NCBI RefSeq assembly: GCF_008642315.1
Contig: NZ_CP029192.1
Span: forward strand, 4,898,001-4,962,000
DNA from: Streptomyces venezuelae
GTDB taxonomy: Bacteria; Actinomycetota; Actinomycetes; Streptomycetales; Streptomycetaceae
Length of the DNA stretch: 64,000 bases
Direction: 5' to 3'
Under the pieces are notes generated by a model, which worked only from the letters and a program-made list of their open reading frames with translations, did no database searches and was not told the origin of the DNA. Shown one piece after another: positions 26,006 to 33,758 of the stretch. Within the stretch, counting starts at the first letter, position 1. Every line of letters begins with the position of its first letter. The translations under genes and the position numbers were made by a program.

Positions 26006-26200
26006 ATGCCTGACACGCAGTGGCAGAAGTCGTCCTTTTCGGGTGCGGACGGTCCGAACTGCGTCGAACTGGCCAGAGTCAACGGACACCTCCTCCTCCG
26101 CGAGAGCGACGACCCGGACACGGTGATAGCCACCACGCCCGCGAGCCTGAACGCCTTGACCCGCTGGCAGAGGACCCGCCGCCCCGACGGCAGTCGCTGA
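26006..26200 (+). CDS. DUF397 small protein
   Basis: The 64-residue product is a DUF397 protein: WQKSSFSGADGPNCVELA, then LLLRESDDPDTVIATTPASLNAL. DUF397 proteins are encoded beside XRE-DUF5753 regulators in the WhiJ-type loci that are numerous in Streptomyces, and they are thought to antagonise the regulator. Here the partner upstream has lost its DNA-binding domain. AGAGG lies 7 nt before the ATG at 26006. Confidence 0.88.
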   Translation: MPDTQWQKSSFSGADGPNCVELARVNGHLLLRESDDPDTVIATTPASLNALTRWQRTRRPDGSR

Positions 26201-26259
26201 GCTACGCCAGGAGATCGCGCTGACTTGGTGCTGACCTCTCCCGATCACGGAGATTTATG

Positions 26260-26279
26260 CGACAACGCCAATATTGTCG
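26260..26279. promoter_or_regulatory. Inverted repeat before the DUF6879/XRE operon
   Basis: CGACAA and TTGTCG arms (6 bp) flank an 8-bp AT-rich centre, about 80 bp upstream of the first gene of the operon. The position suits an operator for the XRE regulator encoded third in the operon. Confidence 0.45.
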
Positions 26280-26360
26280 TGCCCGCATAGACGACGGTGG
26301 CGCCCTCTCCGTACGGTCGTGGAGACGCCCCATGGGGGGCGCGGGACAGGGAGTTTCACC

Positions 26361-26567
26361 ATGGCTCGTGAGGAACTGACCCGGCTTACCGGAAACGGGA
26401 ACGGCGAGTGCGGCAAGGACGACTGCCCGAACGTCTACCGCACCGCGTCCGGCTCCATCGTCGTGCAGGGCGACGTGTCCAAGGCGTTCCGACCCCCAGC
26501 GGGGGAAGGGCTTGTTGAGATCCCCGAGGACGTTCTGAGGGAGGCTGTCCGTGCTCTTGGCTGGTGA
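26361..26567 (+). CDS. Small conserved hypothetical protein, first gene of XRE operon
   Basis: The 68-residue product has two close cysteines (GECGKDDCPNVYRT) followed by SGSIVVQGDVSKAF and an acidic helical end. The same small family is often seen before DUF6879 genes in Streptomyces, as it is here. The function is unknown. Translation starts at an ATG with AGGGAG 7 nt upstream. Its end overlaps the next gene by 17 bp. Confidence 0.75.
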   Translation: MAREELTRLTGNGNGECGKDDCPNVYRTASGSIVVQGDVSKAFRPPAGEGLVEIPEDVLREAVRALGW

Positions 26568-27078
26568 TGAGTGGGCCGCGCGCTTCGAGGAATTCCAGCG
26601 GGAGGCGTGGCGCCTCGAGACCCTGCCGCAGTACCTCATGCCGCAGGAAGCGGAGGAACTCCAGGCGTTCCGTGACGGCGTACGCATCGATCCCTCGTCG
26701 GTCCACAACGAGTACACGGACCGACTCCGTCGGCAGGCAGCGGAGGGGCGCGTTCAAGGGCGCGTCCACGTCGTCACTCGCCCTCTGTCGCAGTATCTGC
26801 GGTTCGAGTTCTCCCAGTACTACCGGCCGCACCTCTTGGCCGGGGAGCAGATCCGCATTCTCGACGTGACCGGCCGACCCAACCCTCTTGAAGGGGTTCA
26901 AGACTTCTGGATGTTCGATCGATCGGAAGTCGTGCTCATGAACTATGAGCCGGACGGGAAGCAGATCAACCGCGAGGTATTCGGGGGCGGCGACGTGTCC
27001 CAGTTCATCGAGTACCAGCGCATTGCGGTAGCTGAGTCTCTGCCCTTCGAGGAGTACGTGAAGGGCCTTGACCTTTGA
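26551..27078 (+). CDS. DUF6879 family protein
   Basis: The 175-residue soluble protein matches the DUF6879 pattern. It begins with a helical stretch around FEEFQREAWRLETLPQY, has a central LRFEFSQYYRPHLLAGEQIRILD, and then DFWMFDRSEVVLMNYEP, where the aromatic and acidic run is distinctive. DUF6879 proteins accompany XRE-DUF5753 regulators, and no biochemical role is established that I know of. The GTG start overlaps the preceding gene, and the next gene overlaps its end by 11 bp. A three-gene operon under common control is likely. Confidence 0.8.
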   Translation: MLLAGDEWAARFEEFQREAWRLETLPQYLMPQEAEELQAFRDGVRIDPSSVHNEYTDRLRRQAAEGRVQGRVHVVTRPLSQYLRFEFSQYYRPHLLAGEQIRILDVTGRPNPLEGVQDFWMFDRSEVVLMNYEPDGKQINREVFGGGDVSQFIEYQRIAVAESLPFEEYVKGLDL

Positions 27079-27910
27079 GCCTGCGCGGCTAGGTCAGTCC
27101 AGGTCGGACCTAGCGGAAGCACTGCGAAGCCTGCGGAAGCGAGCCGGGAGAACCCAGACCTGGCTCGCTCGCCGCTGCAGCATGTCACAAACCAAGGTCA
27201 GTAACATTGAGAGCGGGAAACTTACTCCCGCTGTTGTCGACGTCGAACTGATACTGGAAGCGCTTGGGGTCGATGATCCGGCAGCCGCGCAGATCCTGGA
27301 CTTGGTTCGCACAGCGAATACCGAGTGGCAGGATCATTGGTCTTCACGGCGCCGGGGTCTAGACAAGAAGCAGAACGAGCTGGGCAGGCTTGAAGCAGTT
27401 GCCACAGAGTTTCGCTTCTTCCTGCTCTCGGCGATCACAGGTCTTCTGGCTACGCCGGATTACGTGCGTGCCAGTATCGCGGACGTTCCTGGCGACCAGT
27501 CCAAGACCATCGCGAAGAAACTGGAACGCCCAAGCGTCCTCTACGACTCATCGAAGTCGTTCACGTTCCTTCTGATGGAACAAGCCGTTCGTTGGCCTCT
27601 TTTGCCGCCTCTCGCCATGGCCGTGCAGCTCGACCGACTGGCTTCGGTCTCTCGGATTCCGAATGTTCGGCTCGGGGTCATCCCATTGGCCGGCCGCATT
27701 CCAGAAATGCCGCTGAATACCTTCAGGGTCTACGACCGACGACTGGCCACCGTGGAAACCGGAACCGGTGCTTTGATACTTCGGGACCATCGCGACGTGA
27801 ACGCGTACCGCGAGGACTTCGAGAGGTACGAGTCGTACGCAGTCTTCGGCGACGAGTGCCGGGAACTCCTGAACGAGTGGTCCGTTCTCTTTACCCGACA
27901 ACGCGAATAA
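27068..27910 (+). CDS. XRE-DUF5753 transcriptional regulator
   Basis: The intact 280-residue protein has an N-terminal XRE helix-turn-helix (LRSLRKRAGRTQTWLARRC, then MSQTKVSNIESGKLTP) at about residues 20-60. A DUF5753 C-terminal domain follows, the same layout as WhiJ-type developmental regulators. It starts at a TTG that overlaps the DUF6879 stop, so it is coupled to the operon. Its codons have visibly more A/T in third positions than neighbouring core genes, which suggests transfer. The likely antagonist is the DUF397-like protein encoded about 100 bp downstream. Confidence 0.85.
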   Translation: MTFEPARLGQSRSDLAEALRSLRKRAGRTQTWLARRCSMSQTKVSNIESGKLTPAVVDVELILEALGVDDPAAAQILDLVRTANTEWQDHWSSRRRGLDKKQNELGRLEAVATEFRFFLLSAITGLLATPDYVRASIADVPGDQSKTIAKKLERPSVLYDSSKSFTFLLMEQAVRWPLLPPLAMAVQLDRLASVSRIPNVRLGVIPLAGRIPEMPLNTFRVYDRRLATVETGTGALILRDHRDVNAYREDFERYESYAVFGDECRELLNEWSVLFTRQRE

Positions 27911-28010
27911 CGCTAGAGGCCCCATGCCTGCGGTCCGAGGATATAGCTGTGCCGGAGCAGTACCAGCTCTGAGCCTGCCCCTGTCCCTGACCTCACAGGA
28001 AGGCACACCC

Positions 28011-28241
28011 ATGCCCGAAACCGACCTGTACAGCTTGCCTATCGGCGGAGCCACGTTCCTCAAGGCGTGTGGAGGCAACACCCATCCGGACGGCGAGTCC
28101 TGCGCCACGCTGGCGAAGATCGGCCCCGACACGTGGGCGATGGGCGACAGCAAGCGGCCCAGTGCGGAGCCGCTGAGGTTCACTACCGCCGAACTGGACG
28201 CGGCCGGTATCGACCCGGCCCGATTCACCGTCTCGGCCTGA
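28011..28241 (+). CDS. DUF397-like small protein
   Basis: The 76-residue product shows a divergent DUF397 pattern: FLKACGGNTHPDGESCATLA, then MGDSKRPSAEPLRFTTAELDAAG. It follows the intact XRE-DUF5753 regulator, as expected for a WhiJ-type pair. AGGAAGG lies about 8 nt before the ATG. An in-frame start 87 bp upstream is less likely because it has no ribosome site. Confidence 0.75.
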   Translation: MPETDLYSLPIGGATFLKACGGNTHPDGESCATLAKIGPDTWAMGDSKRPSAEPLRFTTAELDAAGIDPARFTVSA

Positions 28242-28339
28242 CGGCCGTTCCTGGTGCCCTCCGGCCCCGGCTAGCTCCTCCGAGCGGCGGGGCCGGCTGG
28301 GGACTTCTTCCCTTCTTCCTGCATTGAACGGGATGACAG

Positions 28340-28956
28340 TTGCACCACCTCGGCTACCTGTGGACCGGACCCAAGCAACGGTTCGACGACGAGGCGATGA
28401 GACGGCCTCCACACCCTGACCCACCCCCGGCGGACGCCAACCCGGAACTGATCCATCGGCACAGGGAAGTGAAGGCGGAGTTCCCCGTCGCAGACCTCCC
28501 GCCTCTCGAAACGGCGTACTGGCTGATCAAGCCAGAGAAACTGATCCGGGGTACCTGGGAGGAGCCGAAGAAGGCGGCGGAATGGCTCGGGGAACGGCTC
28601 GTCGAGTACACGGCCCGGTTCGCCTCCGAGTCGGACCGCGACAGCACCCGGCTGGCGCTACTGGTCAACTCCGCTGTCGAACGGCTCGGTCGGGGCGGGG
28701 ACGTATCGCACGGCTTCTATCTCGAACGGCCCTCGTTCCTGTCTGTGGCCCTGGTGTGCTGCTCCCCGAATCGCGCAATGCCGGACCTTGCGGGGGGCTT
28801 GGTGCCGTTCCAAGAGTGCGTGGACAAGCCGTACGAGGTGCGCTTGACCGTGGCCATCCACGCGGGCAGCAAGGCTGCGCGGCTCGACTGGCTGTCACAC
28901 CCGGGGTGCCGCTCGTTGAAGCCATGGCCGACGCGCTGCAAGGAGAGGCCGCATGA
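28340..28956 (+). CDS. Hypothetical protein, partner of methyltransferase; probable frameshift near its 3' end
   Basis: The main frame runs from a TTG at 28340 (or ATG at 28397) through YWLIKPEKLIRGTWEEPKKAAEWLGER and HGFYLERPSFLSVALVCCSPNRA, a helical protein with no signal or membrane segment. After about 28890 this frame becomes Arg/Lys/Pro-rich and unconvincing. Another frame then takes over with LAVTPGVPLVEAMADALQ and stops at 28954-28956 in an ATGA overlap with the methyltransferase, with AAGGAG inside it. A one-base indel near 28890 is likely. The family is not named. It pairs with PCMT-like methyltransferases in related genomes as I remember them. Confidence 0.5.
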
Positions 28957-29728
28957 CCGAAGCGCCCGCATGGACCGACGCCGCTCGTGCCCTCGCCGAC
29001 AAGGTGACCGCGAACGCACCCGAATGGCACGAAGCCGTCAGCCGTACGCCCCGCCACCAGCTCGTCCCGCGGTGGTGGCAGCGAATCCCGAACAGTCCAG
29101 CGCAGGAATGGAAGTTGGTGTGCCGGAAGGGCGACCCCACCTCGTCCAGCACCCTGCCGGGACTCATCGTGTCCATGGCCCACCGACTCGATGTGAAGCC
29201 GGGGCAGCGTGTGCTCGATGTGGGTACTGGCTCCGGGTACTCCGCCGGTCTGTTCGCGCGTCGCTTCGGGGACGAGTACGTGACGAGTGTGGATGTGGAC
29301 CCGTACCTGGTCGAGGCTGCCCGTACCCGTCTCGCCGAGTTCGGGCGAACCCCTCGGTCGGAAGCTGTCGACGCGACGGGGGAACTCGCCGATGCCGAGT
29401 ACGACCGCATCATGGCGACGGTTTCTGTACGGCCCGTCCCCGCCTCGTGGCTCCGCGCGCTCCGCCCCGAGGGACGAGTCGTCACGACCGTTGCTCGCAC
29501 CGCCTGGTCTGGCTGCTCGCTGCGGACGGCTCGTGGGCCCGAGCCGAGGGCGGTACGTCGCCCGTGGTGCACCAGGGTGGCCCTCGCCGGCTCTGGAATG
29601 CTCTGGAACGTGTTCGCAGGAGGTGGGAGGAGAACGGCAGGTTCCCTCTGCACTCGATGCGCGCGGAACTCTCCCCCGAGGGCAGCCATCTGCTGACGCC
29701 TGACGAGTCATGGCGCTTCGCCATCTGA
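28953..29728 (+). pseudogene. PCMT-type methyltransferase, broken by an internal deletion or frameshift
   Basis: The first frame (28953 to about 29510) encodes a methyltransferase fold: PTSSSTLPGLIVSMAH, then the SAM loop RVLDVGTGSGYSAGLF, DVDPYLVEAARTRLAE, and the post-II stretch RVVTTVA. Near 29500 it becomes unrelated. From the same point another frame encodes WLLAADGSWARAEGG, GGPRRLWNALERVRRRW, and ends at 29728 with PDESWRFAI, which is the normal C-terminus of long relatives. The middle of the protein, about 80-100 residues in relatives, is missing and the join is out of frame. A functional product is unlikely. Related enzymes are O-methyltransferases linked to lanthipeptide-type peptides. 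No precursor gene is visible here. Confidence 0.65.
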
Positions 29729-29771
29729 ATACCGCCCCGGGCCAGCGGTCGGTGAGCGGGAGTGCGGACGC

Positions 29772-29808
29772 CGAAGGGCCCCGGCAGCGGTGCTGCCGGG
29801 GCCCTTCG
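29772..29808. terminator. Hairpin terminator between convergent methyltransferase and terD
   Basis: A perfect 16-bp stem (left 29772-29787, right 29793-29808) surrounds a 5-nt loop. It serves both the plus-strand block and terD. Confidence 0.88.
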
Positions 29809-29825
29809 AGACGTCAGACGTCGGA

Positions 29826-30401
29826 TCAGACGTTCACGCCGAAGTCCTGGGCGATGCCGACCAGGCCCGAGGCGTAGCCCTGGCCGACCGCGCGGAACTT
29901 CCACTCGGCGCCGTTGCGGTACAGCTCGCCGAAGACCATGGCTGTCTCGGTCGCGGCGTCCTCGGAGAGGTCGTAGCGCGCGATCTCCGTGCCGCCGGCC
30001 TGGTTGATGATGCGGATGAAGGCGTTCCGCACCTGGCCGAAGTTCTGCGAGCGGTTCTCGGCGTCGTAGATCGAGACCGGGAAGACGATCTTCTCGATGT
30101 CGGCCGGGAGGCCTTCGAGGTTCACGTTGATCTGCTCGTCGTCGCCCTCGCCCTGGCCCGTGACGTTGTCACCGGTGTGGACGATGGTCTGGTCCGGCGT
30201 CGCCTTGTTGTTGAAGAAGACGAAGTGCTGGTCCGAGAAGACCTTGCCCTGGGTGTTCACCGCGATGGCGGAGGCGTCCAGGTCGAAGTCGGTGCCAGTG
30301 GTGGTGCGGACGTCCCAGCCGAGGCCCACGGTGACGGCGGTCAGGCCCGGAGCCTCCTTGGTGAGCGAGACGTTGCCACCCTTGGACAGGCTTACTGCCA
30401 T
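29826..30401 (-). CDS. terD: TerD-family calcium-binding stress protein
   Basis: The 191-residue TerD-domain protein starts [20 protein letters not shown], then GLGWDV, DLDASAI, and the acidic calcium-binding segment [14 protein letters not shown] at about residues 82-95. The late stretch [20 protein letters not shown] is highly conserved. TerD proteins bind calcium and take part in tellurite resistance and general envelope or stress responses, and in Streptomyces they affect development. The ATG at 30401 gives the canonical N-terminus. A start 27 bp upstream is not conserved. Confidence 0.93.
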   Translation of the reverse strand: MAVSLSKGGNVSLTKEAPGLTAVTVGLGWDVRTTTGTDFDLDASAIAVNTQGKVFSDQHFVFFNNKATPDQTIVHTGDNVTGQGEGDDEQINVNLEGLPADIEKIVFPVSIYDAENRSQNFGQVRNAFIRIINQAGGTEIARYDLSEDAATETAMVFGELYRNGAEWKFRAVGQGYASGLVGIAQDFGVNV

Positions 30402-30586
30402 TGTTGGGAGTCCCTTCCCTCGTTGCATACGTACGGGCTTCGTACTGGGGACGAAGCTACCGTCACCCCTAAGAACGCGGACCAGGGTCCCCAGGGTTCC
30501 GCATCGCTTTACTTTCTTTACCCGTCTCCGCAGAGAAGCGCGAAAAGCGTGTGACGTGAGCCCGACAGACGCGGGACCATGGAGGC

Positions 30587-31015
30587 ATGTCCGGTCCCCA
30601 TGTCATCCGCGGCTCCGTCTCCCTGCCCGAGGCCGAGCTCATGTGGCGCTTCTCGCGGTCGTCAGGGCCGGGCGGGCAGCACGTGAACACCAGTGACTCC
30701 CAGGTCGAGCTGCGCTTCGACCTCGCGAACACGGACGCGCTGCCCGAGGTGTGGAAGCGGCGTGCCCTCGAACGGCTCGGGCCGCGGCTCGTCGACGGGG
30801 TCATCGCCGTACGCGCGAGCGAGCACCGGTCGCAGTGGCGGAACCGGGAGATGGCGGCGACTCGGCTCGCCTCTCTCCTCGCCGAGGCGACCGCACCGCC
30901 GCCCAAGCCGCGGCGCGCGACGAAGATTCCTCGCGGCATCAACGAGCGGCGTCTGCGGAACAAGAAGCAGCGCAGTGAGACCAAGCGGGGGCGCTCGGGG
31001 CGGGGCTGGGGCTGA
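30587..31015 (+). CDS. arfB: ArfB-like ribosome-rescue peptidyl-tRNA hydrolase
   Basis: The 142-residue protein carries the release-factor GGQ motif in [19 protein letters not shown] at about residues 27-45. A basic C-terminal tail follows ([10 protein letters not shown], then [18 protein letters not shown]) that in ArfB/YaeJ enters the empty mRNA channel. It frees ribosomes stalled on truncated mRNA by hydrolysing peptidyl-tRNA. It lacks the codon-recognition domains of RF1/RF2, as expected for this family. The ATG at 30587 has GGAGG close by, at tight spacing. Confidence 0.92.
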   Translation: MSGPHVIRGSVSLPEAELMWRFSRSSGPGGQHVNTSDSQVELRFDLANTDALPEVWKRRALERLGPRLVDGVIAVRASEHRSQWRNREMAATRLASLLAEATAPPPKPRRATKIPRGINERRLRNKKQRSETKRGRSGRGWG

Positions 31016-31046
31016 CTTCTCCGCGCCCCTGACGGGGCGCGCCCCC

Positions 31047-31640
31047 CTAGCCCAGGGCGCGGTAGCGGCCGCGGAAGTAGGTGAGGGGGCCGGCCTCGCC
31101 GCCCGGTGCGGACGCCGTCAGGACGCGGCCGATGACCAGCGTGTGGTCGCCCGCCGCCACCGTCTGCTCCGTGCGGCACTCCAGCGTCGCGAGCGCGCCG
31201 CCCACCATCGGCGCGCCGGACGCCGCACCGCGTACGTAGGGAAGGTCCTCGAAGAGCAGGCGGTCGCTGATGCGGCCCTTCATCGCGAAGCGGCCCGCGA
31301 TGTGGCGCTGGCTCTCGGCGAGCACCGACACCGCCCACAGCGGCTGCTCGGCCAGCAGGTCGTCCATCCGGGAGCCCTCGCGCAGGCTCACCATGACCAG
31401 GGGCGGGTCGAGGGAGACCGAGAGGAAGGCCGTGGCCGTCATGCCCACGTCCTCGCCCATCGGGGCGGTCGGGTCGTCCGGGTCCAGGCCGGGCTCGCGC
31501 GCCGTCACCAGGACCACGCCCGCGGCCAGGCGGGACATCGCCGCGCGGAACTCGTCGTTGCTCACCCCATCAGCATGCCCATCCGATGACGGGGAACCTG
31601 GGGCAGGCGGGGCCGGGAGAGTTTTGAGTACGTGAGCCAC
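31047..31640 (-). CDS. Flavin reductase-family protein
   Basis: The product of up to 197 residues belongs to the flavin reductase (HpaC/split-barrel FMN) family: MTATAFLSVSLDPPLVMVSL, then SVLAESQRHIAGRFA, and late HTLVIGRVL. Such enzymes reduce FMN or FAD with NAD(P)H and feed a two-component monooxygenase. No monooxygenase partner is adjacent, so the role is open. Start choice is unsure: GTG at 31640 gives a Pro-rich extension, while a GTG at 31565 would begin at SNDEFRAAM. Confidence 0.88.
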   Translation of the reverse strand: MAHVLKTLPAPPAPGSPSSDGHADGVSNDEFRAAMSRLAAGVVLVTAREPGLDPDDPTAPMGEDVGMTATAFLSVSLDPPLVMVSLREGSRMDDLLAEQPLWAVSVLAESQRHIAGRFAMKGRISDRLLFEDLPYVRGAASGAPMVGGALATLECRTEQTVAAGDHTLVIGRVLTASAPGGEAGPLTYFRGRYRALG

Positions 31641-31758
31641 ATCGTCGACGCTAGCCCGTGCGTGTCACCCGAAACATCGGGCTCTGGGCCCAGAGGGGTC
31701 CTAGGACCGGAGGCGGGCGGAAGGGAGGCGGTAGTGGCACGGAGTGCCGTGACCTGCG

Positions 31759-31774
31759 GTGGACTAGTCCAAGG
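31759..31774. promoter_or_regulatory. dre-like palindrome
   Basis: GGTGGACTAGTCCAAG contains the perfect 12-bp palindrome TGGACTAGTCCA. It matches the DasR dre consensus at 11 of 16 positions, with the CTAG core and flanking TGG/CCA intact. Weak evidence for DasR control; it could belong to another regulator. Confidence 0.35.
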
Positions 31775-31800
31775 GACTGGACCAACGGCGGGTGCTCACC

Positions 31801-31816
31801 TGTGACTTGAGTCACA
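31801..31816. promoter_or_regulatory. Crp-like binding site upstream of cdgB
   Basis: TGTGACTTGAGTCACA has perfect TGTGA and TCACA half-sites with a 6-bp spacer, the classical Crp layout, and it also fits the GTG-N6-CAC core reported for Streptomyces Crp. It lies 218 bp before the cdgB start and 161 bp before the flavin reductase start. Confidence 0.6.
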
Positions 31817-32033
31817 GGACCCATATTTTGTTGACCCTGTGTACCGAGTGAGCTGCTCGCTGTGATTCAGTGACGGTGGCAATAAGACACTGGACGACAG
31901 TGAAAGACACTGAGGGCACAAAGGCACAAGGTCGAGGTCGCTGAAGACCGACCGCCAACAGAGGTCCACACCGAAGAACACTGCGGGCGCCGCGCATCCT
32001 GGAGTTGCTGTCGAGGTCTCGGGGAGAACGAGC

Positions 32034-33671
32034 ATGGAGACCGAGTCGGAGCCGTACGTCCGTCTTGCGACCCTGCGGCAGCTGCACCAGGTGGTAGCGG
32101 AGCTGAACACGGCCCGGAGCCTGGCGGACACGCTGCAGACCGTCGCCGACGGCGTCGTCAACGGCCTTGGCTATGAATTGGCATGCGTCAATCTCGTGCG
32201 CCCGGACGGCGACCTCGTCGTCGCCGCCTTCGCGGGCAACCCCTCCGCCGAGGCCCTCATCACCGGACGCGTCGGCTCCCGCGACGCCTGGGAGCGCCGC
32301 CTCGCCATGGGCGAGGCCTGGGGAGCGCTGCGCTTCATCTCGTACACCGAGGGCTGGGTCCTCGATGACGATGACGTTCCGCAGTGGTACACCGAGGGGC
32401 CCGAGCCCCGCTTCGAGGACGAGTGGCACCCCTCCGACCGCCTCTTCGCGCCCATGTACGCGACCGGCGCCGCCGGCGGCGAACTCCTCGGCGTGATCTC
32501 CGTGGACCGGCCGCGCAACGGCCGCAGGCCCGGTGCCTGGGGCCGCGAGGCCCTCCAGATGTACGCGTTCCAGGCCGCCATCGCGATCAGCAACGCCCGC
32601 CTCCGCGCCAACATGCAGCGCGCCCTCGTCAGGCTGGAGAGGGAACAGCAGGCACTGCGGGCCAGCGAGGAGTCCTTCCGGCAGGCCTTCGAGTACGCTC
32701 CCTCCGGCATGGCCATCGCCGAGATGGGCGGCGACCAGCACGGGCGGATCCTGCGCACCAACGACGCCCTGTGCCGCCTCCTCGGACGCCCCGCCTCCGC
32801 CATGCGGCGCTACTCGTTCTCCGACCTCGTCCACCCCGAGGACATCGGGACGCTGCTGCGCACCAGCGCCGAGGGCGGCCGCGCCGAACTGCGGCTCGCG
32901 CGCCGCGACGGGACGTACGTGTGGGTGTCGCTGCGCAACTCCGTCGTCGCCGACGCCGCCGACGGGCCCCGCTTCCTCCTCACGCACGTCGAGGACATCG
33001 AGGACCGCAAGCGCCGCGAGCTGCAGCTCGCCCACCGGGCCAGCCACGACTCCCTCACCGGACTGCCCAACTCCGCCGAGCTCCGCGCCCGCCTCAGCGC
33101 CCGTCTCTGTCGCAGGCCCCACGCGGGCCAGCCCAGCGCGGTGGACTCCCTCGACGCGGCCTATGAACACGGCTTTGACTTCGGGCACACCTCGCACCAG
33201 CAGGAAGAGGGCTTCGACCACCACGTCCACACCGTCGCCCCCGAGGGCGGGGACGACGACGTGGACGACGGCACGAAGGGGCTCGCGGTCCTCTTCTGCG
33301 ACCTCGACGGCTTCAAGTCCATCAACGACCGCTTCGGCCACCACACCGGCGACGCCGTCCTCATCGAGGTCGCCCGCCGCCTCACCAGCGGGGTCCGGGA
33401 CGGGGACACCGTGGCACGGCTCGGCGGCGACGAGTTCGTCGTCCTCGCCGACGGGCTCGGCCGGGCCGACGCCCAGGACCTCGCCGTCCGGCTGCGGAAC
33501 GCGATCATCCCGCCGATCCGCGTCGACGGAAGAGCGGTCCGTGTAGGGGCAAGTTTCGGCATCGGATGGGCCCACTGCGGGATGTCCGCCGACGAAGTGT
33601 TGCACTCCGCTGACCAGCGGATGTACGTGGAGAAACGGTCCCGTGCCAAACAGCACCGGCGGGCCGGATAG
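32034..33671 (+). CDS. cdgB: CdgB diguanylate cyclase (GAF-PAS-GGDEF)
   Basis: The 545-residue cytoplasmic protein has an N-terminal GAF domain (about residues 20-190), a PAS/PAC domain (about 210-330, ending LLTHVEDIEDRKRREL) and a C-terminal GGDEF domain. The active site RLGGDEFVVLADG is intact, and RDGD five residues upstream is the product-inhibition I-site (RxxD). It makes cyclic di-GMP from two GTP. The start METESEPYVRLATLRQLHQV and the domain order match CdgB of S. coelicolor, a BldD-controlled developmental enzyme. An acidic, His-rich insert of about 55 residues splits the first GGDEF helix from the metal-binding CDLDGF strand. Confidence 0.92.
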   Translation: METESEPYVRLATLRQLHQVVAELNTARSLADTLQTVADGVVNGLGYELACVNLVRPDGDLVVAAFAGNPSAEALITGRVGSRDAWERRLAMGEAWGALRFISYTEGWVLDDDDVPQWYTEGPEPRFEDEWHPSDRLFAPMYATGAAGGELLGVISVDRPRNGRRPGAWGREALQMYAFQAAIAISNARLRANMQRALVRLEREQQALRASEESFRQAFEYAPSGMAIAEMGGDQHGRILRTNDALCRLLGRPASAMRRYSFSDLVHPEDIGTLLRTSAEGGRAELRLARRDGTYVWVSLRNSVVADAADGPRFLLTHVEDIEDRKRRELQLAHRASHDSLTGLPNSAELRARLSARLCRRPHAGQPSAVDSLDAAYEHGFDFGHTSHQQEEGFDHHVHTVAPEGGDDDVDDGTKGLAVLFCDLDGFKSINDRFGHHTGDAVLIEVARRLTSGVRDGDTVARLGGDEFVVLADGLGRADAQDLAVRLRNAIIPPIRVDGRAVRVGASFGIGWAHCGMSADEVLHSADQRMYVEKRSRAKQHRRAG

Positions 33672-33758
33672 GGCCCTGGATGAGGCCGACGCCACCCCTT
33701 GCCCTCCATGGGACCGGGTAGGCTCCCCGCGTCAGCGATGTGAGGGAGTGACCAGGGA

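Larger units (their letters stand above)
31641..32033. other. Long regulatory region before cdgB
   Basis: This stretch has no convincing gene. It contains a 12-bp palindrome (31760-31771), a TGTGA-N6-TCACA site (31801-31816), and a lower-GC leader running to the cdgB start. The length suits a multiply regulated promoter. Confidence 0.5.

Noticed and set aside
24998..29728. Calling the accessory block a lanthipeptide cluster because of the PCMT-type methyltransferase
   Set aside because: No precursor peptide, lanthionine synthetase or protease gene is visible, and the methyltransferase is broken.
31820..31840. A BldD-like TGAC half-site before cdgB
   Set aside because: The second half-site matches poorly (GTAC rather than GTNA), so I do not claim a BldD box, although BldD control of cdgB is known in S. 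coelicolor.
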